Part shown: piece after piece, positions 1 through 7,750 of the stretch
Numbering within the stretch: position 1 is the stretch's first letter
Layout: each line of letters opens with the position of its first letter
Source of the DNA: an uncultured Erysipelotrichaceae bacterium
GTDB taxonomy: Bacteria > Bacillota_I > Bacilli_A > Erysipelotrichales > Erysipelotrichaceae
Assembly (NCBI GenBank): GCA_900314345.1
Contig: OMUX01000400.1
Location: 1 to 14,599, forward strand
Direction of reading: 5' to 3'
Length of the DNA stretch: 14,599 nucleotides
Position numbers and translations under genes: made by a program
Notes under the pieces: generated by a model
What the model saw: the letters and a program-made list of their open reading frames with translations, nothing else
Told to the model about the DNA's origin: nothing
The model's database searches: none

Positions 1-879
1 ATTGATATGGCCGATCGTTTCCTTCAGAGCATTTTCATTGGCCTTGTAGTTGGGGTCGGTCTGTACGTTCTGCATCTTGGTGTACTGCTTCAGGATGTTT
101 GTCATGTAGGGAAGATACTGGTTGTAGAGTTTCTTGAGCTTCGGCTTGGAAGCAGGGAAGCTTTCCTCAAGATCACTGAGCTGCTTCAGCAGTGCTGTTG
201 TTTCATACAGCATGTTGGAGATCTCTTCATCCGGAATGTCATCATTGAGTTCATTGATTTCATCACGGAAGCGCAGTGCATCACTGACCGGTTTTGCAAA
301 TGTCTGCTTCGGCTCTTCCTTCTTCTCTTCCTCAAACTTCTGTCCGCTTGGCACGAAGTCCGCATCAACGACATTGGCCTGCTTTGTGGCAGTCTCTGCC
401 ATGGCAAGATTCAGGAGCGTATTGAACAGCTGGTCATAGTCGGAAGGATTGCTGCGGCGGAAATCACCGGCACTCTGGTAGTTTCTTCCATCCACGGTCA
501 GCTTCACAAGATCAATGGTACGGAATCTTGTGGCATTGTTGGTCAGGACATAGCCATGTCCCCCTGCCTGGATGCGGATGCTGTCCTGTTCCGCAAAGCG
601 CTTCATGAGGTATGTATTCACCCTTGCCTTCTCGGCAGCTGAGTGATTGCTGTCATTCATGCCGTAGCTTCTGGTTGTGTTTCCGCTGGTGCGTGTGGCA
701 CGTCCTGCGGGTGCGTCATCCAGCTTTCTTGATGCCTGCACGGACTTCCATGCAAGCCAGCCTACAACACCTGCCGTGATCAGTAACGGCAGGATGGATC
801 CGACGGATCCGAACAAGACTTCAAATATGATGAACAGGGTAATGAATCCCCCGATGCTGAAAGGTTTTCTGTTTCGCAT
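1..879 (-). CDS. XpaC-like membrane protein, 3' end beyond the window
   Basis: The frame is open for 293 codons from an ATG at 877-879 and leaves the window at position 1, so the C-terminus is missing. The N-terminus (residues about 11-45) is hydrophobic, with one or two membrane segments, and is followed by a basic Ser/Thr/Arg-rich linker (46-75). Residues 80-165 form a compact domain and 180-195 a charged linker. The C-terminal helical part ends in KLKKLYNQYLPYMTNILKQY (248-267), which resembles the signature of the XpaC family (named for 5-bromo-4-chloroindolyl phosphate hydrolysis, biochemical role unclear). In Bacillus, xpaC is followed by a TelA-like toxic-anion-resistance gene, so such a gene may lie just outside the left edge; that is inference. 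An AGAGG Shine-Dalgarno and a private extended -10 precede it. Family assignment rests on recall of the motif; the start is well supported. Confidence 0.7.
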   Translation of the reverse strand, partial: MRNRKPFSIGGFITLFIIFEVLFGSVGSILPLLITAGVVGWLAWKSVQASRKLDDAPAGRATRTSGNTTRSYGMNDSNHSAAEKARVNTYLMKRFAEQDSIRIQAGGHGYVLTNNATRFRTIDLVKLTVDGRNYQSAGDFRRSNPSDYDQLFNTLLNLAMAETATKQANVVDADFVPSGQKFEEEKKEEPKQTFAKPVSDALRFRDEINELNDDIPDEEISNMLYETTALLKQLSDLEESFPASKPKLKKLYNQYLPYMTNILKQYTKMQNVQTDPNYKANENALKETIGHIN

Positions 880-899
880 TCTTTGGCCTCTTTGGCTGA

Positions 900-908
900 A
901 TTATAGCA
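900..908 (-). promoter_or_regulatory. Extended -10 promoter of the XpaC-like gene
   Basis: On the minus strand the element reads TGCTATAAT, a perfect TATAAT at 900-905 with an extended TG. There is no good -35 at 16-18 bp, as is common for extended -10 promoters. Initiation about 7 nt downstream would give a leader of roughly 15 nt that still includes the AGAGG ribosome site. It starts only a few bases after the terminator of the preceding gene, so the two genes are probably separate transcripts. Confidence 0.55.
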
Positions 909-910
909 TA

Positions 911-936
911 AGAAAAAGCACCTTATCATCGGTGCT
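911..936 (-). terminator. Rho-independent terminator of the 277-residue orphan gene
   Basis: On the minus strand AGCACC and GGTGCT form a 6-bp stem with an 8-nt loop, followed by TTTTTCTT. The stem begins right after the TGA stop at 938-940. The position and U-tract fit an intrinsic terminator. Confidence 0.7.
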
Positions 937-937
937 C

Positions 938-1771
938 TCACTCTTCCTTACTGCTTTCCTCAGCAGGTGCCTGCATGCGCCACATTTCGCTGTAGCTCAG
1001 GAAGCTGATCTCATCGGCATTCAGCTTTGCCTGGTTTCTCTGCTTCTTCACATTGCCCTCATGCACGGTATTGAGAATGGACTTGTTCACCATGTACTGG
1101 ACATACAGAACCTTCTTCAATAAGAACCAGTGGATCACATACTGGCGGATGGTTTCTGTTCTGTCTTCCAGTGTCGGAAGCACATGTGCTGCTTCTTCCT
1201 TCTGCTTTGCGCTGGCTTCCAGGGCATCCTTGCGGAGTTCTTCATAGTCATGGAAGTGCTCATGATCGATGGATCTCTGCAGGGCGCCTGCCTTCATGCG
1301 GAAGATCCTGTTCCATGCGGACTGGATTTCCTGCGGCTTGTCGGAGCTGATCGCAACGATCTCGTTCTTGCAGTCAATGAAACGGCTGCCCGGTTCCGTC
1401 ATGCAGTAGTAATAGCCCTTGGCATAGATGAAGCTGTATGTGCTGTATGGAACAACCAGAAGTGCTCGGTCCTGTCCTTCCTTTGTTTCATAGAGGATGT
1501 AGGGATAGACCATAGCCTTTCCGCTCAGCTTGAAGACATCCTTGTAGCGGATGATCTGGTTGCTGATGGCATCGCGGCTGATCTCACTTCTGAGTCCTGC
1601 GCAGATCCTGACATCAGGGTCTTCTTCAAGAATTGCACGGAAAGCTTCCAGGATCACAGGATCCAGATCCTGTGATACACCCAGATAATCTTCCAGGAAT
1701 CCATTGAAACTGCAGTCATCCCCTTCTCTCCGGTTGTCGAGCTGCTCTGTGAGTATTGCTGTTATTGCCAT
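938..1771 (-). CDS. Hypothetical protein of 277 residues, family not recognised
   Basis: I do not recognise this protein. Starting at the ATG of 1769-1771 (MAITAILTEQ) gives 277 residues. That start is preferred over an upstream ATG at 1795 because GGAGGAG lies 4 nt before it and the likely transcription start is only about 12 nt before the alternative. No signal peptide or obvious membrane helix is visible. Residues 85-150 are rich in aromatic and beta-prone residues (for example YPYILY and YAKGYYYCM), suggesting a folded beta domain. Residues about 165-260 are charged and helical, and the tail is acidic (EESSKEE). It has its own TATAAT promoter and terminator, so it is monocistronic. It lies between the divergent addB and the co-oriented XpaC-like gene, but no functional link to either can be read from the sequence. 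Confidence 0.8.
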   Translation of the reverse strand: MAITAILTEQLDNRREGDDCSFNGFLEDYLGVSQDLDPVILEAFRAILEEDPDVRICAGLRSEISRDAISNQIIRYKDVFKLSGKAMVYPYILYETKEGQDRALLVVPYSTYSFIYAKGYYYCMTEPGSRFIDCKNEIVAISSDKPQEIQSAWNRIFRMKAGALQRSIDHEHFHDYEELRKDALEASAKQKEEAAHVLPTLEDRTETIRQYVIHWFLLKKVLYVQYMVNKSILNTVHEGNVKKQRNQAKLNADEISFLSYSEMWRMQAPAEESSKEE

Positions 1772-1775
1772 GATT

Positions 1776-1782
1776 CTCCTCC
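1776..1782 (-). promoter_or_regulatory. Ribosome binding site that fixes the orphan gene start
   Basis: GGAGGAG on the minus strand lies 4 nt before the ATG at 1769-1771. It overlaps the upstream in-frame ATG region, which argues that translation begins at the inner ATG. Confidence 0.75.
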
Positions 1783-1813
1783 ATGTCGGAAGCATTCTTT
1801 AAACGACTTTTAC

Positions 1814-1819
1814 ATTATA
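1814..1819 (-). promoter_or_regulatory. -10 box for the orphan gene
   Basis: A perfect TATAAT (minus strand, in the context GCTATAATG) is preceded by an A-rich stretch. No convincing -35 is visible at 16-18 bp. Initiation near 1807 would leave a leader of about 36 nt containing the GGAGGAG site. It is divergent to the addB promoter about 110 bp away. Confidence 0.5.
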
Positions 1820-1924
1820 GCTTTATTTCTTTTCAAAATACAGAATTTTGCGGAATAAAGCCTTTTTCGGATGTTTTTGAACATGCAGGACAGAACATGC
1901 ATACAAACCTGTCTGACGGCACTT

Positions 1925-1933
1925 TGCTATAAT
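1925..1933 (+). promoter_or_regulatory. Extended -10 promoter of addBA
   Basis: TGCTATAAT: TATAAT occupies 1928-1933 with TG at 1925-1926 in the extended position. The -35 region is poor. A start about 7 nt downstream of the -10 falls at about 1940, which is the predicted addB start codon. The transcript may therefore have little or no leader. Confidence 0.5.
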
Positions 1934-1939
1934 GATGGC

Positions 1940-4531
1940 ATGACAATGATTCTCTGTGATGAATATCAGAAAAACACCATATGGCAGAAGCATTCTTCCA
2001 ACGGCATCTGTGCAGGACTGCTTCCGATTTCCCTGCATGCACTTCTAAAAGAGGATGCGTCGGTATCAAAGGATGCGATGCTTTTAGAGTGTGCACACCT
2101 TCTGCAGGATCATGCAAGACAGTTTCCCATCTACCGGGCCATGTTCATCTACCCTGCCTTCCTGCAGGAGATCATCCGGTTTGCCAAGGAGCTGTGTCTT
2201 TACCAGATTGATGTCAGTGCACTGCCGGAGGACAACGGTTCGGAAAAGGAACTCAAGCAGATCCTGTCCCTTGTCATGACCATGGACTTCGTGGAAAAGA
2301 GCATAGGCGCAAAGAGAAGCGGATGGATTGATTCCCTCTCAAGGAACAAGGACCTGATCATCCACCGGACCTTCAGCACGTCCTACTGGGATGCTTTGTT
2401 CCTGAAGGAATTGAAGGAAAAAGGCGTGAGAGAGGAAACGGATGAAGAAGGAAATCCGCAGCACTCTCTTGTCTGCAGTGTGAATGTACGGCAGGAGCTG
2501 GAATGCTGTGCACAGGAGATCTGCAGGAATCCACAGAAGAGATACAACATCATCCTTGCTTCCTACAATGAAACCTATCCTTTGTTAAAGCAGGTATTCC
2601 TGCGCTATGACATTCCGTATACGTGCATCAGTGAAGAACGTGTCACGCATGCCGGCACCATCTATGCAGCATTGCTGGATTTCGCCATGCACAAGAACAG
2701 TGAATCCCTGCTGAAGGCATTCCGTGTCCATGCTTTCAAGAGAAGCTGTCCAGATTCCCTGTATCAGTTCCTCATGCAGACAATGAAGGAGCCATGTGCA
2801 CCAAAGGGAATTGCTGAAGGACTCAGGGGAACCATCCTGGAACCGGAGGCGGAGTGGTATGCCCGCATGGAGGAAAAGGCACAGGATTTCTTCTCTGAGA
2901 TCCAGGAAGATGTAGATCTTCTGCTTTCTTCAAAGACACCAAAGGAAGAACTCATCAATGCCTATACGGTATTCAGAGGACTGCCTATGTTTGAAGACAA
3001 GGCAGAGCTGCGTGCCGGCATGAACATCCGCAATACACTGGAAAGCACACTGAATACCATCCGGAATGAAACGGATGTGCAGATGCTGAAGAGATGCTTT
3101 GAGACCATGGCATACGGAACGATGGTTCAGGGAGATGCCTGGGTGACGGTCACAGACAAGACACACCCGATGGATGCGGCTGATATGAGCTATGTCATCG
3201 GCTGCGGCGGTATGAACTGGCCGGGATTCCCCGGAGCTTCCGGTCTTTTCGATGAGAATTATGTTGCAAGGATTGAAGGTTATCCTTCCCTGCGTCAGCG
3301 CTATGACATGTACATGGAACAGCTGGAATGGGTAAAGCACAGCGCCAGGGAAAGTGTTGTATGGTCCTATGCCACCAATGACTACCAGGGCCGTGAGATC
3401 CAGCTTGCCTATGAAGTGGAATCCATGTTTGACGGAAAGAAGGCAGAGGTCAGGAAGCCTGCAGTGCTGCGGCCATTGAAGCCTGCAGCACATACATTGC
3501 GGGAGGATCTTGCAAGGGATATCTTCCTCAGGGATGGCAATGTGCATGCAAGCATCTCCACCGTGGAACGCCGTTATTCCTGTGCGTACTGCTATTTCAT
3601 CATGAGCGGGCTTGGCATCCGGAAGCGGGAAGTCACCGGGATCGATGTACGTTCCCTTGGCAATATCCAGCATGATGTGATGGAAAAAGCCATCAGGAAA
3701 TACAGCAAGGACTATGCAGGAATCTCTGAGGAAGAGATCAATGCAATCCTGGAGGAAAGCTTCCATGCGCTGTCTCTTGCCTGGCCCTGCTATCCGGAAG
3801 CGATCCGGCTTTGCCGGGAAAGGACATTGTCATCCCTGCTGATGGCATTCCGCTTCCTGCAGGACATGGAACGGAATTCTGAGTTCCGTCCATGGAGAGT
3901 GGAAGAAAAGTTTGAAGAAGAGATCGTGGATCATGTCATTCTCCATGGCAGGATTGACCGCATGGATGAATGCAATGACATGGTCAGGGTCATTGACTAC
4001 AAGAGTTCAGCCAGAAGCCTGAATGAAAACAAGGTCAAGGCTGGTATATCCCTGCAGCTCCTGACCTACCTGCTTATCAGTGCAAAGATCACCGGAAAGA
4101 AACCGATGGGTGCGTATTACTTCTCCTTCCGGGATGATCCGATGCGTACCGGTGCAGCCAAGGTTTCAAGGAATGTTGTAACAGACACGGACTTCTCTGA
4201 AGAAGCTGCCAGGAATGCATTCATTAATGCAAGAAGGCTTTCCGGCTGGACATTTGATGAGAACCATCTGGTGGAACTGGATGAAGATGAACGCCATGTC
4301 AAGAACACGAAGACCATCTATGACATGGAAGAATGCACGGAATTGATGAAATATCTCTACCAGGATTTCCTGGAGAAAATCCTGCTTGGATACATTGATA
4401 CCGATCCCGTTACGGGTGCCTGCAGTTTCTGCGACTACCGGTGCATCTGCCGTTTCCATGGGCAGTACCGGAAGATCGACAAGCAGAACAGTACACTGAA
4501 GAAAGGAAAAGACGATGCCCTTCGATCCTGA
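1940..4531 (+). CDS. addB: AddB-type subunit of ATP-dependent helicase-nuclease (DNA break processing)
   Basis: This is the partner of AddA in the AddAB complex, which resects double-strand breaks for RecA loading. With the ATG at 1940 the protein has 863 residues. The frame is open back to an ATG at 1871, but those codons lie upstream of the TATAAT and look non-coding. The C-terminal PD-(D/E)XK nuclease is intact: GRID (D673) and VIDYKSS (D686, K688). The iron-sulfur cysteines fit the family: C548 in a CPF-like context (CAYCYF) and C828, C831, C837 with the CxxCx5C spacing known from Bacillus AddB. No Walker A motif is present near the N-terminus, and the protein is about 300 residues shorter than Bacillus AddB (about 1166), so it is probably helicase-dead. 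Its 3' end overlaps addA by 17 nt, indicating translational coupling. Confidence 0.9.
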   Translation: MTMILCDEYQKNTIWQKHSSNGICAGLLPISLHALLKEDASVSKDAMLLECAHLLQDHARQFPIYRAMFIYPAFLQEIIRFAKELCLYQIDVSALPEDNGSEKELKQILSLVMTMDFVEKSIGAKRSGWIDSLSRNKDLIIHRTFSTSYWDALFLKELKEKGVREETDEEGNPQHSLVCSVNVRQELECCAQEICRNPQKRYNIILASYNETYPLLKQVFLRYDIPYTCISEERVTHAGTIYAALLDFAMHKNSESLLKAFRVHAFKRSCPDSLYQFLMQTMKEPCAPKGIAEGLRGTILEPEAEWYARMEEKAQDFFSEIQEDVDLLLSSKTPKEELINAYTVFRGLPMFEDKAELRAGMNIRNTLESTLNTIRNETDVQMLKRCFETMAYGTMVQGDAWVTVTDKTHPMDAADMSYVIGCGGMNWPGFPGASGLFDENYVARIEGYPSLRQRYDMYMEQLEWVKHSARESVVWSYATNDYQGREIQLAYEVESMFDGKKAEVRKPAVLRPLKPAAHTLREDLARDIFLRDGNVHASISTVERRYSCAYCYFIMSGLGIRKREVTGIDVRSLGNIQHDVMEKAIRKYSKDYAGISEEEINAILEESFHALSLAWPCYPEAIRLCRERTLSSLLMAFRFLQDMERNSEFRPWRVEEKFEEEIVDHVILHGRIDRMDECNDMVRVIDYKSSARSLNENKVKAGISLQLLTYLLISAKITGKKPMGAYYFSFRDDPMRTGAAKVSRNVVTDTDFSEEAARNAFINARRLSGWTFDENHLVELDEDERHVKNTKTIYDMEECTELMKYLYQDFLEKILLGYIDTDPVTGACSFCDYRCICRFHGQYRKIDKQNSTLKKGKDDALRS

Positions 4532-7500
4532 ACAGACAGAGGCAATCAATGCCATACATACAAATGTCATCGTCAGAGCCAGTGCCGGTGCAGGAAAGAC
4601 CGGCGTGCTTGTGGCACGTCTTGTCAAACGGTGTGTCACGGACGGCGTTCCGGTTTCAAGGATCCTTGCGGTGACATTCACGGAAGCTGCGGCTTCTGAG
4701 ATGCGCAAGCGTCTTGCAAAATCATTGCATGAAAATTGTGAGAGTGAACAGGATCCGGAGAAGAAGCAGTATCTCATGGATCAGCTTGCCGGTCTGAGCA
4801 GTGCATGGATCACTACGATCGACAGCTTCTGTCTGACGATCATCAAGAAGTACTGCAATGTCATCGGACTGGATCCGGCACTAGCCAGAACCATTCTTTC
4901 AGAAGGCGAGCAGGAAAACCTGCGCCAGGAAGCGTTTGACATGGTGCTGCAGGAAACAAGCAGAACAGATCATGAAGCATTGCTGGAATTACTGCAGCTG
5001 CTTTCTCCTTCCCCGCAGGATTTTGACTGTCTTTATGACACGGCCAAGAAGATCAATGCCTGTGCAGATGCCGCAGTGGATTCAGGAAGCTGGTATGCAC
5101 ACGCAAAGGAAAGCTATGCCAAGGTGGGATCCTTTGCGGAATTTCCTGAGAATATCCGGCAGCGTTATCTGAACGGATTCGGTGTTTTCCTGCAGAGAGT
5201 GATCTCTGATCTTGATGTGATGCTCAATACATACAGTGAATCGCAGAAGATCAAGCCGGACCTGATCATTGCAAAGAAGAATGCTGCTTTGTCATGCACG
5301 GAGGAAATCCAGGCAGGAAACTACAGCGGCTTCTGTCAGAGACTGGATCATCTTGCCGAGATGAAGACCACAGCCGATTCCAAGGCAGAAGCATATACTG
5401 CTGCCCGCAAGGATGCCGAGGATATCATCAAGAAGATGCTTGGCGACCGATATGATGAAGGCATGCTCGTCCGTGACAACAACGAGCTGGATGCACCATG
5501 CCGTCTTCTGGTATGGATGGCGGAGCAGGTCAGTCTGACTTTCCGGAAACTGAAGCAGAACAAGGCGTGCATGGACTTCTCCGACATGGAACGCTATGCC
5601 CTGGAGATCCTGGATGCCAATGACGGAGAATGTGCATCCATTCTGAGAAACGGTCTGGATGAAATCATGATTGATGAGTTCCAGGATACCAGTGAACTGC
5701 AGAATGAGATCATTGAACGGATTGCCAAACCCGACAATGTGTTCCGTGTGGGTGATGTGAAGCAGTCCATCTACCGCTTCCGTCAGGCAAAACCGCAGCT
5801 CATGCGCAGACTCATGGAGGATCCTTCCACAAAGGTCATCACCCTTCGTCATAACTACCGTTCCAAGGAAAGCATCGTTGCCTTCACGAACATGCTGTTC
5901 GGCAATCTCATGAACGTTCCCGGTGCCAGGGATGTCTATCTTGAAGAAGACAATGTCACCATCGGCAGCGACCGTCAGAAGGAAGATGCCCCTGTTCCTG
6001 TGGAGTTTGCCCTTCTTGCAAAGGAAGACAGTGATTCCGGAGATGATGAACCACAGGCAAAGGAAGAGGAATCCACAGACGCCAAGCAGATGAAGGCAAT
6101 GTGGATTGCCAACAGGATCGTGACGCTGATGGATCAGGATCCTTCCCTTTCCTACCGGAGCTTTGCCGTGCTTGTAAAAGGACATGCGGACAAGATCTAT
6201 CTACGCTATGCCTTTGATGCCTGCGGCATCCCTTATGACATTGACGCAAGGGAAGGCTTCTATCAGTCGCAGCTGTGTCAGTGTGTTCTTGCCATGTGCC
6301 GTTTCATGATGGATCCCAATGACGCAGTCTCCCTTGCCTGTGTTCTGACCTCCTCCTTCTTTGGCTGCAGTGATGATGATCTTGCGCTGATGAAGAAGAC
6401 AGGCGGCACAGTGATCAAGGGATGCGAGATCCTGCGGGCGGATGTATTCCGTGAAATCGATGAACTTCATTCCATCATCAACAAGGATGGTGTGCTTGCA
6501 TTCCTTTCCGAAATGGCAAGGAGACATGATTTCCTGGAACGTCTGGAAGAGCGGGAAAAGGCAAACTTCGACTATCTCTTTGAGATTGCAACCCAGAGAG
6601 GCATGGATACCCTGCCTGGCTTTACGGACATGATCTCCGACAGTGAAGATGAAAGAAGCTCGGAAGCCATGTCAGCCGGCAAGGATGACGATGTGGTCAT
6701 TGTCACAACCATCCATCATTCCAAGGGACTGCAGTATCCTTATGTGTTCCTTTGGGGAACCAGCAGGAACATGTTCATGGACAACAAGGATTCCGTTGTC
6801 GTGGATGATGAACTTTACATCGGGCTGCCTCACGAAGACATGCCTTACCGCATCAGCCGGCAGACCATGCGCAGGAAGGATATCCTGAACAAGCAGGACA
6901 TGGAGGACTGTGAGGAATTCATCCGTCTGATCTATGTCGCTGTCACAAGAGCGGAAAAGCGTCTGTTCATTGTGGACTGTGTGAAAGATGATCAGAAACT
7001 GCCGGAATACGGTCCGTTGACGCTCAGCGATCTGCAGAAGCGGCAGGGTATTACAGGCCTTCTGCTGAAAGGCGCTCAGGAAGGCCCTTACTTCCATGTC
7101 TATCATGCATATCCTGCACCGCCGCTTCAGGCAAGGCGCAGGAATATCACCTATCTGGATCAGTTGATGCAGTATACAGGACTGCATCCCGTCAAGGTGA
7201 ATCAGATGACACCAAGCTCCACGGAGGTCGCATCACTCCCGGATCTGGATCCGGCAGTGGAGAATGCCGCTGCGATGTCCTATGGCACCCGCATGCATGC
7301 AGCAGTGGAACATCTTCCGGATACCGTATGGACAGAAGCGGATGTCAAAGCCACCGGTCTTTCCAGGGGAGATCAGAAACGACTGCTTGCCTTTGGCAGC
7401 TCGGATCTTTACAGGAAGTGTCTTGCCTTAGGGGAAGTACACAAGGAATATCCCTTCTGGATCAGCAAGGATGATGTTCACATGAACGGACAGATTGACT

Positions 7501-7694
7501 TCTGTGCCATTGGCAAAGACAAGGTCATCCTGGTGGACTTCAAGACAGACAATGCAGAACCTGAGGAAATCAAGCGAAGATACAGCACACAGCTCAATGC
7601 CTACCGTCTGGCATTGCATGTCATGACAGGGAAACCTGTAGAGGCTTATGCATGGTCGTTCCACAACAGCTGTGCAATAGAAATCAAGGAATGA
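4515..7694 (+). CDS. addA: AddA helicase-nuclease subunit
   Basis: UvrD-like superfamily 1 helicase with a C-terminal RecB-type nuclease; the motor subunit of AddAB. At 1059 residues it is somewhat shorter than Bacillus AddA (about 1230). Visible motifs in order: Walker A ASAGAGKT (22-29); Walker B DEFQD (387-391); motif III VGDVKQSIYRFR (412-423); NYRS (447-450); motif V IHHSKGL (733-739); motif VI VTRAEKR (810-816); nuclease GQID (D995), VDFKTD (D1008, K1010), then Q1026 and Y1030. Both activities therefore look intact. The start ATG at 4515 has AAAGGA 7 nt upstream, inside the end of addB, and the 17-nt overlap suggests matched production of the subunits. The gene ends just before a hairpin terminator. 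Confidence 0.97.
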   Translation: MPFDPEQTEAINAIHTNVIVRASAGAGKTGVLVARLVKRCVTDGVPVSRILAVTFTEAAASEMRKRLAKSLHENCESEQDPEKKQYLMDQLAGLSSAWITTIDSFCLTIIKKYCNVIGLDPALARTILSEGEQENLRQEAFDMVLQETSRTDHEALLELLQLLSPSPQDFDCLYDTAKKINACADAAVDSGSWYAHAKESYAKVGSFAEFPENIRQRYLNGFGVFLQRVISDLDVMLNTYSESQKIKPDLIIAKKNAALSCTEEIQAGNYSGFCQRLDHLAEMKTTADSKAEAYTAARKDAEDIIKKMLGDRYDEGMLVRDNNELDAPCRLLVWMAEQVSLTFRKLKQNKACMDFSDMERYALEILDANDGECASILRNGLDEIMIDEFQDTSELQNEIIERIAKPDNVFRVGDVKQSIYRFRQAKPQLMRRLMEDPSTKVITLRHNYRSKESIVAFTNMLFGNLMNVPGARDVYLEEDNVTIGSDRQKEDAPVPVEFALLAKEDSDSGDDEPQAKEEESTDAKQMKAMWIANRIVTLMDQDPSLSYRSFAVLVKGHADKIYLRYAFDACGIPYDIDAREGFYQSQLCQCVLAMCRFMMDPNDAVSLACVLTSSFFGCSDDDLALMKKTGGTVIKGCEILRADVFREIDELHSIINKDGVLAFLSEMARRHDFLERLEEREKANFDYLFEIATQRGMDTLPGFTDMISDSEDERSSEAMSAGKDDDVVIVTTIHHSKGLQYPYVFLWGTSRNMFMDNKDSVVVDDELYIGLPHEDMPYRISRQTMRRKDILNKQDMEDCEEFIRLIYVAVTRAEKRLFIVDCVKDDQKLPEYGPLTLSDLQKRQGITGLLLKGAQEGPYFHVYHAYPAPPLQARRRNITYLDQLMQYTGLHPVKVNQMTPSSTEVASLPDLDPAVENAAAMSYGTRMHAAVEHLPDTVWTEADVKATGLSRGDQKRLLAFGSSDLYRKCLALGEVHKEYPFWISKDDVHMNGQIDFCAIGKDKVILVDFKTDNAEPEEIKRRYSTQLNAYRLALHVMTGKPVEAYAWSFHNSCAIEIKE

Positions 7695-7698
7695 TGAA

Positions 7699-7739
7699 AA
7701 TCCGGTGAAGGTCTTCATACAGAAGTTCCTCACCGGATT
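7699..7739. terminator. Bidirectional hairpin terminator between addA and glmU
   Basis: AATCCGGTGA (7699-7708) pairs perfectly with TCACCGGATT (7730-7739). Inside, GG/CC and CTTC/GAAG (7713-7716 with 7722-7725) extend the stem around a small loop. T-rich tracts follow on both strands (TTCTTTCGTATTCTT on plus, TTTTCATCATT on minus). It sits between the stops of two converging genes and can serve both. Confidence 0.85.
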
Positions 7740-7750
7740 CTTTCGTATTC

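Noticed and set aside
1871..1939. Upstream extension of addB to an ATG at 1871
   Set aside because: It would place the start before the perfect extended -10 and add 23 Cys/Thr-rich residues without family support or a ribosome site.
5292..6185. Long minus-strand open frame opposite addA
   Set aside because: It lies over the Walker B and motif III region of AddA and has no family features; a similar shadow lies at 2930-3766 opposite addB.
7695..7750. Remnant of a GlmU acetyltransferase domain after the stop codon
   Set aside because: Only 56 nt separate glmU from addA, and they are filled by the hairpin terminator; there is no room for decayed coding sequence.
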